Positions 6,927 to 13,470 of a stretch of 13,511 nt of DNA are shown in pieces. The stretch spans positions 1 through 13,511 of the forward strand of contig JBDUDR010000072.1 in the NCBI GenBank assembly GCA_040002845.1, in the 5' to 3' direction. The translations under genes were made by a program, and so were the position numbers. The DNA is from JBDUDR01 sp040002845 (lineage in GTDB: Bacteria; Actinomycetota; Actinomycetes; Propionibacteriales; Nocardioidaceae). Each line of letters opens with the position of its first letter. Position 1 is the first letter of the stretch. Under the pieces are notes generated by a model, which saw only the letters and a list, made by a program, of their open reading frames with translations, made no database searches and was not told the DNA's origin.

Positions 6927-7424
6927 CTAGCGGCGGGGGTGACGGCGGACGGTTGCGGTGAGGCCGGGGAAGGCCACCGACCAGGCAAAGACGACGAACA
7001 GCGGGCCTGCGGCGGCGACCCAGACGCTGCCATGGATCAGCTGAGCGAGCTCCGCAGCCACCCCGGCCAGCGTCCCGGCAACCACGATCGGGGCGACAGT
7101 CAGCCACCATTGCCGAAGGGCCAGCTCACGATCTCCCTCCTCCTCGTCGCCCAGATCCAGCAGGAAGGCAAACAGCACCAGGAGGATCCCGACCACCAAA
7201 GCGGTGTCCTCGGCACCGCGGGTGCTCATCCCGACCAGCGCCAGCAGGCCTACGATGCCGGCCCCCCACCGCAGGCTGCGTACGAAGATGACCCCCACCG
7301 CCAGCACGCCGAGCACCATCAGCCAACGCGCCCGGTCGGTCAGGAAGGGCATCGTCAGGGCAAGGGCGAGCAACCCGATGGCCGCCGCACACAGGTCATA
7401 CCAGCGAGTGAGCAGCCGGGTCAC
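6927..7424 (-). CDS. Small polytopic membrane protein, last gene of the MoxR-DUF58 operon
   Basis: This 165-aa protein is mostly hydrophobic, with about five to six membrane segments (near 12-28, 32-49, 52-64, 74-90, 104-122, 130-152). An acidic loop (DLGDEEEGDRE, about 90-100) follows the fourth segment and a basic tail (RRHPRR) ends the protein. I recognise no catalytic motif and assign no family. The GTG start at 7424 overlaps the DUF58 stop by four bases (GTGA), so it is almost certainly translated together with the DUF58 protein. That coupling suggests it is a membrane partner of the MoxR/DUF58 system, but no direct function can be read. Confidence 0.8.
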   Translation of the reverse strand: MTRLLTRWYDLCAAAIGLLALALTMPFLTDRARWLMVLGVLAVGVIFVRSLRWGAGIVGLLALVGMSTRGAEDTALVVGILLVLFAFLLDLGDEEEGDRELALRQWWLTVAPIVVAGTLAGVAAELAQLIHGSVWVAAAGPLFVVFAWSVAFPGLTATVRRHPRR

Positions 7425-8731
7425 ATCGACCTCCGTTGGGCGGACGAAACCTGGAGCCGCGCGAACGAGACCTCGCTCGGGTGCCCCCAGGGCACGATGG
7501 CGACACCGAGATCGGTCAGCGCACTGAGCAGGGCTTCCCGCTCGAGCCGCCAGATCCGTGTCGACAGCTCGCTCGCCTGCTGCACCTCCGAGGCCTCGGC
7601 CCCATCGATCATGTCGACCACGATCACAGCATGCCCCCGTCGTCGCAGGTCTGCTATCGAGTCGAGCACTGCGCGCTCCAGCAGGGGGCTCACCACGAAG
7701 ACCAGAGCGCCGGTGGGGAGCGCAGATCGTGGCAGCCGAGCCAGGGAGGGCTCAACGAAGCTCTGGTTGATCGCAGCGGACAGCATCTCGTCCATGATCC
7801 GGTGGTAGGCCTGCGCACCCAGCCGCGGCGCGACCCATCTCAGCCTGGCCCCGAACCCGACCAGACCGACCCGATCTCCCTGCTCCAAGTACGCCTGAGC
7901 CAGGCTGGAGGCGATCCGGATGGACCCTTCCAGGACGTCCGAACCCTCGACATCGACCTTCGTCGTGAGATCGACGAGCACGACGACATCCGAAGATCTC
8001 TCCGAGGCGTACTCGTTGACGATCAACTTGCGGCTCCGACTCGACGCCGGCCAGTTGATCGTCCGCACCGAGTCGCCGGCGGCGTACTCGCGCGTCCCGA
8101 GGAACTCCATTCCCGGCCCCGGCCGGCGGCCCACGTGCTGACCCATCCGCGTCAACACACCTGCCGGAATCGCGAGGTCACGCGCGGTAACCCGTGACGG
8201 GAGCACCCGCAACCCGTGGACGGAGATGTCCAGGTGAGCCGTCCACCCCAGCCCCATGGTCCGAGTGCTGACCTTTATGTCGGCCAGGTTCTTCTTTCCC
8301 CACCGCAGGGGAATGACTCGGAAGCTGAACACCGCCCCACTCGCGTCTCGCACCAGGCTCGGCGCCAACGGTGTCACCTCGAACTCGTCTCCCAGCTGCG
8401 GAACGACGCTGATCTGTCCCAGCCGCGCCGCGCTGAGCACGCGGACACGGAGCTCGAGTTCCTCACCCTCCAGGCACTGTTCCTCCGACAGGGACACCGC
8501 GAGGTCCAGCTCCTCGGGGCGCGACCCACGACCCAGCACGATGACCAACGCCACCAGGCTCGGTGCGGCGATCACCATCAGCCCCGACCGTGCGACGATC
8601 AGCCCGAAGGCGATCCCGAGCACGCCGGTGGTGGCCAGTCGGGATGCGAGATGGGAGGGCTGCCAGGCCAGCGGACGCCGGCCCTCCCGCAGGAGGCCTG
8701 CGTCTGGATCCAGGCTGGCGAGCGCGAGCAT
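7421..8731 (-). CDS. DUF58 domain-containing membrane-anchored protein
   Basis: This 436-aa protein has a cytosolic start, a hydrophobic hairpin (about 34-67), a beta-rich region (about 75-175) and a C-terminal DUF58/vWA-like domain. The family signature is clear: GMEFLGTREYAAGDSVRTIN (207-226), then NWPASSRSRKLIVNEY (226-241), then VVVLVDLTTK (249-258). DUF58 proteins are nearly always encoded beside MoxR ATPases and are thought to be their partners in assembling or activating envelope or metal-dependent proteins. The metal-site sequence is DLTTKVD rather than a textbook DxSxS, so metal binding is doubtful. ATG at 8731 lies two bases after the MoxR stop and is preferred to the open frame's extension to 8809, which lies inside moxR and is arginine-rich. 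The 3' end overlaps the next gene by four bases. Confidence 0.93.
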   Translation of the reverse strand: MLALASLDPDAGLLREGRRPLAWQPSHLASRLATTGVLGIAFGLIVARSGLMVIAAPSLVALVIVLGRGSRPEELDLAVSLSEEQCLEGEELELRVRVLSAARLGQISVVPQLGDEFEVTPLAPSLVRDASGAVFSFRVIPLRWGKKNLADIKVSTRTMGLGWTAHLDISVHGLRVLPSRVTARDLAIPAGVLTRMGQHVGRRPGPGMEFLGTREYAAGDSVRTINWPASSRSRKLIVNEYASERSSDVVVLVDLTTKVDVEGSDVLEGSIRIASSLAQAYLEQGDRVGLVGFGARLRWVAPRLGAQAYHRIMDEMLSAAINQSFVEPSLARLPRSALPTGALVFVVSPLLERAVLDSIADLRRRGHAVIVVDMIDGAEASEVQQASELSTRIWRLEREALLSALTDLGVAIVPWGHPSEVSFARLQVSSAQRRSM

Positions 8732-8733
8732 GG

Positions 8734-9699
8734 TCAGCGAGGCATCGGGGTCGGAACCTGCGCGAGGACGTCGGCGACGATGTCGTCGCCGTTGACTCGG
8801 GTCACCCACAGGTCCGGGCGTACGACGATCCGGTGACCGAGAGCGGGGACGGCAACCCGTTTGACGTCCTCCGGGATGACGAACTCTCGTCCGGCGAGCA
8901 GGGCCGCGCCCCTGGCGGTCTGGGTGACTGCCAGCGTCCCCCGAGGGCTGGCACCGACTTGGACCTTCGGATGCTCGCGGGTCGCGTGGACCAACGCCAC
9001 GATGTAGTCGATGACGTCGCGGTTGACCTCGACCTGCTCCAATGACTCCACCATCGCCCGTACCTGTTCGGCGTTGGCGACCTCGGTGAGCTTGGGCGGT
9101 GCGGACCCCCGATCGAGCCGGGTGCGCACCATGGAGGCCTCTCCGCGGGCGTCGAGGTAACCGAGTCGCACCCGCACGGTGAACCTGTCCAGCTGTGCCT
9201 CCGGCAGCGGGTAGGTGCCCTCGTACTCGATGGGGTTGTCGGTGGCCAGCACGACGAACGGATTGGGCAGCGGGCGGGTCTGGCCATCCGCGCTGACCTG
9301 GCGCTCGGCCATCGCCTCCAGCAACGCAGCCTGGGTCTTGGGGGGCGTCCTGTTGATCTCGTCCGCCAGCAACACGTTGGTGAAGATCGGCCCCGGGCGG
9401 AACGTCAGGTCACCCGACCGCTGGTCATAGATCACCGCGCCGGTGACGTCCTGTGGCAGCAGGTCGGGGGTGAACTGCACCCGGGTGAACCCGAGCCCCA
9501 ACACCTGGGCGAACGAGCGCGCCAACACCGTCTTGCCGAGCCCGGGTGGATCCTCGATGAGGACATGCCCGCCGGCGAGTACGCCCAGCAGCACGGTCTC
9601 CAGGGCCTCGGACTTGCCGATGATGACCCGCTCGACCTGCGCCAGGATCTCCCGAACGGCAACGGCGGTCTGCTGCGGCGTCTGAGTCACAACGGTCAC
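8734..9699 (-). CDS. MoxR-family AAA+ ATPase
   Basis: This 321-aa cytosolic ATPase is of normal MoxR length. Visible motifs are Walker A DPPGLGKT (50-57), Walker B VLLADEI (109-115) followed by NRTPPKTQAALLEAMAE, sensor 1 ATDNP (152-156), the arginine-finger region PEAQLDRF (167-174), and a C-terminal lid with GASPRG. MoxR proteins work as ATP-driven chaperones for proteins or complexes, usually together with DUF58 or vWA-domain partners encoded alongside, as here. The chosen start is GTG at 9699, which overlaps the preceding stop as GTGA with ggagg four bases upstream; GTG at 9690 would shorten it by three residues and has a worse spacing (13). The long open frame to 10182 merely runs through the neighbouring gene in another frame. 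Confidence 0.95.
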   Translation of the reverse strand: MTVVTQTPQQTAVAVREILAQVERVIIGKSEALETVLLGVLAGGHVLIEDPPGLGKTVLARSFAQVLGLGFTRVQFTPDLLPQDVTGAVIYDQRSGDLTFRPGPIFTNVLLADEINRTPPKTQAALLEAMAERQVSADGQTRPLPNPFVVLATDNPIEYEGTYPLPEAQLDRFTVRVRLGYLDARGEASMVRTRLDRGSAPPKLTEVANAEQVRAMVESLEQVEVNRDVIDYIVALVHATREHPKVQVGASPRGTLAVTQTARGAALLAGREFVIPEDVKRVAVPALGHRIVVRPDLWVTRVNGDDIVADVLAQVPTPMPR

Positions 9700-10172
9700 A
9701 GCGCCTCCAGGCGGTCGACGATCTCGCGGATCTCGGCCTGGCTCGGTCCAGGCAGCGTCCGCGACTGCTCTGCGGGTCTGCGCGGATCCAGCCATCGCCA
9801 CACGGTCGCGCCAACCGCTCGCTTGGCCCGCTCGGGGTCTCGCCGACAGTCGATGGCGTGGTTGGCGAGCAGCCGGAACGACATCGAGCGTTCGAGCCTG
9901 GGCCGGAGGGAGTGATCGAACTCGCGCAATCGGTGCGCCGACGTAGGCACCTCGTTGTCGACCGCGGCCAGCGCCTTCGCCCATCCGTCCGGCGGTGGCT
10001 TGGGCCTGTCGACCGCGTGGTGGCCTCGCAGCGTCATCAAGGCCGTTCGGCTCAACACCGCGTGAACCAGGACCAGAGCGATGCTGACGACCAGCACACC
10101 CGACAGGCCGCTCACGGCGTACGCCACCAACAGCGCAGGCCCGATCAACAACACCCAGCGGTGATCCGTCAC
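9696..10172 (-). CDS. Small two-TM protein between DUF4129 and MoxR genes
   Basis: This 158-aa protein begins with two closely spaced hydrophobic segments (about 6-20 and 24-43). A basic, probably cytosolic part of about 110 residues follows, with FDHSLRPRLERSMSFRL (85-101), DPERAKRAVG (112-121), WRWLDPRRP (124-132) and a helical end ReIVDRLEAL. I do not recognise a named domain, though such proteins recur in actinobacterial MoxR/DUF58 clusters. Both ends are coupled: GTG at 10172 overlaps the DUF4129 stop (GTGA), and its own TGA overlaps the MoxR start. Equal expression with both neighbours is therefore likely, and it may anchor or adapt the ATPase at the membrane (inference). Confidence 0.82.
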   Translation of the reverse strand: MTDHRWVLLIGPALLVAYAVSGLSGVLVVSIALVLVHAVLSRTALMTLRGHHAVDRPKPPPDGWAKALAAVDNEVPTSAHRLREFDHSLRPRLERSMSFRLLANHAIDCRRDPERAKRAVGATVWRWLDPRRPAEQSRTLPGPSQAEIREIVDRLEAL

Positions 10173-10993
10173 GGGTGCGCACCTAACGCTGAGGCGACAT
10201 CTGCCTGGATCAGTCGCAGCGCCGCAACGGCGCGTGGCACGGCGTTGTCCGGCAACGGCTGCCGTGAGTACCGAGCGATCTGGAACAAGTCGATCAGCTC
10301 ATCGGGGGGACCGGGGTTGAGCACGCCGGCCGCAACGGCGCGTTCGAGCAGCTCAGTGGGCGTGTCAACGGCCCGAACGCGCACGCCACGCCTGCCGACG
10401 GAGCTGGCCATCGCCTCGTAGCACGAGATGACCGCCTCCCGACCGGCCGAGGTGGCTTGGATGGCAGACAGGCCGGCGGTGGCTGCCGCGGCGACCGCAT
10501 CTGGGTCGACGTCGTCCTCATCAGCTGGGAGGTCCTCGACCAGCGTCCGCCGCGTCATCCACCACAGCGCCAACAAGCCGACCAACAGCGCGATGGCCGC
10601 TAGCACGGGCCAGCGGCTGAGGTCGGGGGTCCGCAACGTGGGCGCCGTGGTCCCGTGGCCGGCATGCGAACCTGGCTGGTGCAGTCCCTTGAAGATCGCC
10701 GTGACGAAGTGATTGTCGCGCAGAGCGAAGTACAGCACGAGCAAGAACACGGATTGCCCGACCAGGTACGGCCAGACTGCGCGCTTGCCCGGCCCGCCGG
10801 GCCCGCGTTTCGGTCCGAAGGTGATGAGGAAGATGCTGCCCAGCAGCATCAGCAACCCGAGTGCACCGAGCACCCGGACGTCGGGGGTGTGCGAGCTCCC
10901 CGCCACCTCACCGCGTCTCGGGAGTCCGACTGTCGCCAGCGCGACCGCGAGCGCGCAGATCGCGGCCGACATGACGAGGCGGGTGCGGGTCAC
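10169..10993 (-). CDS. DUF4129 domain-containing membrane protein, first gene of the MoxR operon
   Basis: This 274-aa protein has four predicted membrane segments (about 6-23, 41-59, 75-91, 129-146). An acidic linker (DLPADEDDVDPD, 154-165) leads to a C-terminal DUF4129 domain (about 186-265) with ISCYEAMASSVGRRG (189-203), the conserved TPTELLERA (211-219) and DLFQIARYS (235-243). DUF4129 often occurs at the C-terminus of TgpA-type transglutaminase proteins or as a separate gene in MoxR/DUF58 clusters; here no transglutaminase domain is present. The open frame reaches ATG at 11044, but GTG at 10993 is chosen because GGAGGGG lies seven bases upstream. A possible -10 (TATCGT, - strand 11036-11031) would give a leader of about 30 nt. 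Confidence 0.9.
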   Translation of the reverse strand: MTRTRLVMSAAICALAVALATVGLPRRGEVAGSSHTPDVRVLGALGLLMLLGSIFLITFGPKRGPGGPGKRAVWPYLVGQSVFLLVLYFALRDNHFVTAIFKGLHQPGSHAGHGTTAPTLRTPDLSRWPVLAAIALLVGLLALWWMTRRTLVEDLPADEDDVDPDAVAAAATAGLSAIQATSAGREAVISCYEAMASSVGRRGVRVRAVDTPTELLERAVAAGVLNPGPPDELIDLFQIARYSRQPLPDNAVPRAVAALRLIQADVASALGAHP

Positions 10994-11000
10994 GCGCGTT

Positions 11001-11007
11001 CCCCTCC
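11001..11007 (-). promoter_or_regulatory. Ribosome binding site fixing the DUF4129 start
   Basis: GGAGGGG on the - strand, seven bases before GTG at 10993, decides against the upstream ATG at 11044. It is the only strong Shine-Dalgarno at the head of the five-gene operon. Confidence 0.75.
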
Positions 11008-11050
11008 GGCGGCCAATCGGACTCGGGGCCACGATAACCCGCATACAACG

Positions 11051-11086
11051 CGACGCCGACCTGCAACAGGTTGCAGATCGGCGTCG
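11051..11086 (-). terminator. Strong 17-bp hairpin downstream of bldC
   Basis: The arms 11051-11067 and 11070-11086 are reverse complements except for one position, around a 2-nt loop. The hairpin lies 58 bases beyond the bldC stop and about 57 bases before the DUF4129 start, both on the - strand. The stem is very GC-rich and no T run follows, as is common for actinobacterial intrinsic terminators. It probably separates bldC from the MoxR operon. A processing or protein-binding site is the alternative. Confidence 0.6.
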
Positions 11087-11144
11087 AATCGGCCATCCGG
11101 TCGTCTGAGGTGATCGGAGTTCCGACGGTGTTAGGACCAGGCGA

Positions 11145-11363
11145 TCAACTGTGCTCGTCGGCCCTGCGTTGGGTTGGGACGGTGCCCGCCAGCAGGTCGC
11201 GTACTTCGGACTCGCGATATCGCCGGTGGCCGCCTAGCGTGCGGATCGAACTGAGTTTTCCTGCCTTAGCCCAGCGCGTGACCGTTTTGGGGTCTACCCT
11301 GAACATGGCAGCTACCTCCGCAGGGGTCAACAGCGCCTCGCTGTCTTGTGAACCTGCATTCAC
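11145..11363 (-). CDS. bldC: BldC-type developmental regulator (MerR-like wHTH)
   Basis: This 72-aa protein is a single winged helix-turn-helix DNA-binding domain of the MerR-like BldC family. LLTPAEVAAMFRVDPKTVTR (11-30) is the HTH, followed by WAKAGKLSSIRTLGGHRRYR (31-50) as wing and the closing ESEVRDLL helix. This core is nearly the same as Streptomyces coelicolor BldC (68 aa) as I remember it. In Streptomyces, BldC holds back entry into sporulation and binds direct repeats as head-to-tail oligomers without dimerising. In actinomycetes that do not sporulate its role is less clear. The start is GTG at 11363 with AGGAGG five bases upstream; the frame is open much further up but that part overlaps the neighbouring gene in another frame. 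The preceding 124-base gap suggests its own promoter. Confidence 0.95.
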   Translation of the reverse strand: MNAGSQDSEALLTPAEVAAMFRVDPKTVTRWAKAGKLSSIRTLGGHRRYRESEVRDLLAGTVPTQRRADEHS

Positions 11364-11368
11364 GAGCC

Positions 11369-11374
11369 CCTCCT
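11369..11374 (-). promoter_or_regulatory. bldC: Ribosome binding site fixing the bldC start
   Basis: AGGAGG on the - strand, five bases before GTG at 11363, identifies the true start within a frame that stays open to 12422. Confidence 0.8.
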
Positions 11375-11389
11375 CTCTCAATGAAACAG

Positions 11390-11406
11390 ATTCCGGGAAA
11401 TTCCGG
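11390..11406. promoter_or_regulatory. Helically phased direct repeat in the bldC leader
   Basis: ATTCCGG occurs at 11390-11396 and again at 11400-11406, a period of exactly 10 bp, in a stretch visibly poorer in G+C than its surroundings (11364-11487). BldC proteins are known to bind direct repeats head to tail, so this could be an autoregulatory site. No -35/-10 pair for bldC could be placed with confidence in the gap. Confidence 0.35.
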
Positions 11407-11487
11407 ACCTTTAGTCCCGGTATTCTGCCACGTCTGAAGGCTACTGTCCCGTTATTCAAAGGGAAAGTCGAACACGCTCCGCGTCCG

Positions 11488-12309
11488 TTAGTTCGCTCGC
11501 TGACACAACTGAGCCCGGCGAAACGCGCCCTCAACCCGCCGAAAAACGGCCGTACCCGCTTCAACCGCCCCGCCTGCGAGGTCGGCGACAGCAGACCTGA
11601 GGTCGTCGGCCGATCTGTCGCTGCCGAGGTCGGCGCCGACGACCTGGCCGAGGCCGGCGTAATCGAGCTCAACGTGCGAATCCGGGTGAAATCCCTCCAG
11701 CCAACGGCCGACCTCGACGACCTGCGAACGAAGCCCTGCATCGTCGAGGTGGTCGCGTACGGCGGCGTGCCCGCGAGCGATCGATCGCCTGGCGGCCACC
11801 ATCGACGTTCGGAGCCGCAAGGACTCGAACCCACCGCAGTCATAGCACTCTCGCTGAGCGTCGCCGAAGGGCAGGAACCACGCTGCGGGAATCGCCCAAC
11901 TCGTCTGCCGAACGTGCGCGACCGCGGCCGGACGACCCGCCCTGATGGCGGACAGCTCATCGTCGGCCCACGAGACCAACGCGGCCGGCAGCAGGGCCAG
12001 GATCGGGTCCTGTCCGGGCTCGTCACCCTGCTCGCCCACCGCGAGCAGGGTGCGCAACCGAAGGTCCGCAGGGCACACCAGGATTTCCGAGTCTCGCCGC
12101 AGGATGTACGCGTGCGACTCGTCCTCGATCCCATGGAGTACGCGAGTGGACAGCGTCGACGCGAATGCACGGCGTTGTTCGGCCCGAAGTGCCTGGGCTG
12201 AACTGACACCAGCATGCTGGCGCGCGTACTCTCCCCAGCGTTCGGACTCGCGCGGGCCGAACGCGGCCAGCGGCTCATAGACGCGCAGGTAGGCGGCGTA
12301 CGAGTCCAC
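11488..12309 (-). CDS. Conserved actinobacterial protein of unknown function beside bldC
   Basis: This 273-aa, apparently soluble protein has no signal peptide, no membrane segments and no catalytic motif I can name. Notable stretches are YAAYLRVYEPLAAF (4-17), an N-terminal helical part, HAYILRRDSEILVCP (66-80), WAIPAAWFLPFGD (138-150), CYDC (155-158, a possible metal or redox pair), RTSMVAARRSIARGH (167-181) and GFHPDSHVELDYAGL (206-220). As I recall, a hypothetical protein (SCO4090) occupies the same place between the valine dehydrogenase gene and bldC in Streptomyces coelicolor; I take this to be its counterpart, without an alignment. GTG at 12309 is chosen because a GATAAT element ends seven bases upstream, fitting a leaderless mRNA; a start at 12360 would overlap that promoter. 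The stop is 124 bases before the bldC start, so partial co-transcription is possible. Confidence 0.8.
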   Translation of the reverse strand: MDSYAAYLRVYEPLAAFGPRESERWGEYARQHAGVSSAQALRAEQRRAFASTLSTRVLHGIEDESHAYILRRDSEILVCPADLRLRTLLAVGEQGDEPGQDPILALLPAALVSWADDELSAIRAGRPAAVAHVRQTSWAIPAAWFLPFGDAQRECYDCGGFESLRLRTSMVAARRSIARGHAAVRDHLDDAGLRSQVVEVGRWLEGFHPDSHVELDYAGLGQVVGADLGSDRSADDLRSAVADLAGGAVEAGTAVFRRVEGAFRRAQLCQRAN

Positions 12310-12315
12310 GTACCG

Positions 12316-12321
12316 ATTATC
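12316..12321 (-). promoter_or_regulatory. -10 element GATAAT for a leaderless transcript
   Basis: GATAAT on the - strand is followed by six bases (cggtac) and then the GTG at 12309, so initiation at the usual distance falls on the G of the start codon. No Shine-Dalgarno lies between. The complementary strand shows TATCTT at 12318-12323, which could serve as an overlapping -10 for the divergent dehydrogenase gene, with a leader of about 50 nt. No convincing -35 is seen for either. Confidence 0.55.
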
Positions 12322-12380
12322 TTTGAGACAGGACCCCGCAACACCCCCGCGGATCCCCAACCAGGGAAAGAGTCACCACA

Positions 12381-13469
12381 GTGACGAGTGCCGAGAGCGT
12401 GTTCGACAGGCAGTCGGGCCACGAACAGGTGGTCTACTGCTCAGATCAGGCAACAGGACTCAAGGCGATCATCGCCATCTACTCGACCGCCCTCGGCCCT
12501 GCCCTTGGGGGCACCCGCTTCTACCCGTACGACACCGAGGCGGACGCTCTCGAAGACGTCCTCAACCTCTCGAAGGCGATGGCTTACAAGGCGGCGTTGG
12601 CGGGGCTCGACCTGGGCGGCGGCAAGGCGGTCATCATCGGCGATCCCGCCGCCAACAAGACCGAGGCGATGCTCCGGGCCTACGGCCGATTCGTGCAGTC
12701 CCTCAACGGCCGCTACATCACCGCCTGCGACGTCGGCACAACGCCGGCGGACATGGACATCGTCGCCCGCGAGTGCTCGTTCGTGACAGGTCGCACCGTC
12801 GAGCGCGGTGGAGCGGGCGACTCCGGCGTCTTGACCGCGCTCGGAGTGTTCCAGGGGATGCGGGCGGCAGCCGAGACCGAATGGGGAGAGCCGACACTGC
12901 GCGGCCGGCGCGTCGGGGTGGCCGGAGTCGGCAAGGTCGGCCACTACCTCGTGGAGCACCTGCTCGACGACGGGGCGACTGTCGTGGTCACCGACGTCAA
13001 CCAGGCCGCGGTCGACCGCGTGCGCAACGCGCATCCCGAGGTGACCCAGATGAGCGACACGGAGGCGATGGTCGCCTCCGACATCGATGTCTATGCACCC
13101 TGCGCGCTGAGCGATGCGCTCGATGACCACGTGGTCGAGGTGTTGCGGGCCCGAGTGGTGTGCGGCGCCGCCAACAACCAGCTCGCACATGCCGGGATCG
13201 AGAAGGAGCTGCAAGACCGGGGGGTGCTCTACGCTCCCGACTTCTGCGTCAACTCAGGTGGGCTGTTCCAGGTGGCAGACGAGCTCGACGGGTTCTCCTT
13301 CGAGCGGGCGAAAGCGCGCGCCGTCAAGATCTACGACACGACCAAACAGGTCTTCGGGATCGCTGCCGACGAAGGCGTACCTACCGCAGTGGCTGCCGAC
13401 CGGATGGCCGAACGACGGATGGCCGAGGTAGGCCGGCTGCGGGGTTTGTGGCTCCCCGAGTCGAGGTGA
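12381..13469 (+). CDS. vdh: Leucine/valine dehydrogenase (Glu/Leu/Phe/Val dehydrogenase family)
   Basis: This 362-aa cytosolic enzyme reversibly deaminates branched-chain amino acids with NAD+ to 2-oxo acids and ammonia. The length matches leucine/valine dehydrogenases (about 350-370), not the larger glutamate dehydrogenases. The N-terminal catalytic domain has GPALGGTRFYPY (39-50), Lys70 in MAYKAALAGLDLGGGK and the catalytic Lys82 in GGGKAVIIG, with Asp117 in ACDVGTT. The Rossmann domain has VAGVGKVG (180-187, GxGxxG) and Asp205 at the second strand's end, favouring NAD+ over NADP+. CGAANNQLA and PDFCVNSGGLFQVADE are family hallmarks. GTG at 12381 is the first good start; the Shine-Dalgarno is weak (aagag or aggga upstream). 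Valine versus leucine preference cannot be read; the symbol rests on resemblance to the Streptomyces vdh-bldC neighbourhood. It diverges from the unknown gene with 71 bases between and is convergent with the next gene one base away. Confidence 0.94.
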   Translation: MTSAESVFDRQSGHEQVVYCSDQATGLKAIIAIYSTALGPALGGTRFYPYDTEADALEDVLNLSKAMAYKAALAGLDLGGGKAVIIGDPAANKTEAMLRAYGRFVQSLNGRYITACDVGTTPADMDIVARECSFVTGRTVERGGAGDSGVLTALGVFQGMRAAAETEWGEPTLRGRRVGVAGVGKVGHYLVEHLLDDGATVVVTDVNQAAVDRVRNAHPEVTQMSDTEAMVASDIDVYAPCALSDALDDHVVEVLRARVVCGAANNQLAHAGIEKELQDRGVLYAPDFCVNSGGLFQVADELDGFSFERAKARAVKIYDTTKQVFGIAADEGVPTAVAADRMAERRMAEVGRLRGLWLPESR

Positions 13470-13470
13470 G

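Noticed and set aside
6849..7808. 319-codon + strand frame, and its neighbour at 7436-8197
   Set aside because: Both lie opposite the membrane protein and DUF58 genes and show only shadow-type composition with no motif.
8772..8791. Perfect 9-bp inverted repeat with 2-nt loop near the 3' end of moxR
   Set aside because: It lies wholly in coding DNA for GDDIVAD-like sequence, where repeated GAC/GTC codons generate palindromes by chance.
9700..10182. N-terminal extension of MoxR in the same open frame
   Set aside because: It is an alternate frame of the 158-aa gene. MoxR proteins start close to the chosen GTG, and the GTGA overlap fits the operon style.
11364..12422. Long N-terminal extension of BldC in the same open frame
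   Set aside because: The extension is Arg/Ser-rich, overlaps the 273-aa gene in a different frame, and an AGGAGG with GTG at 11363 gives the normal BldC size.
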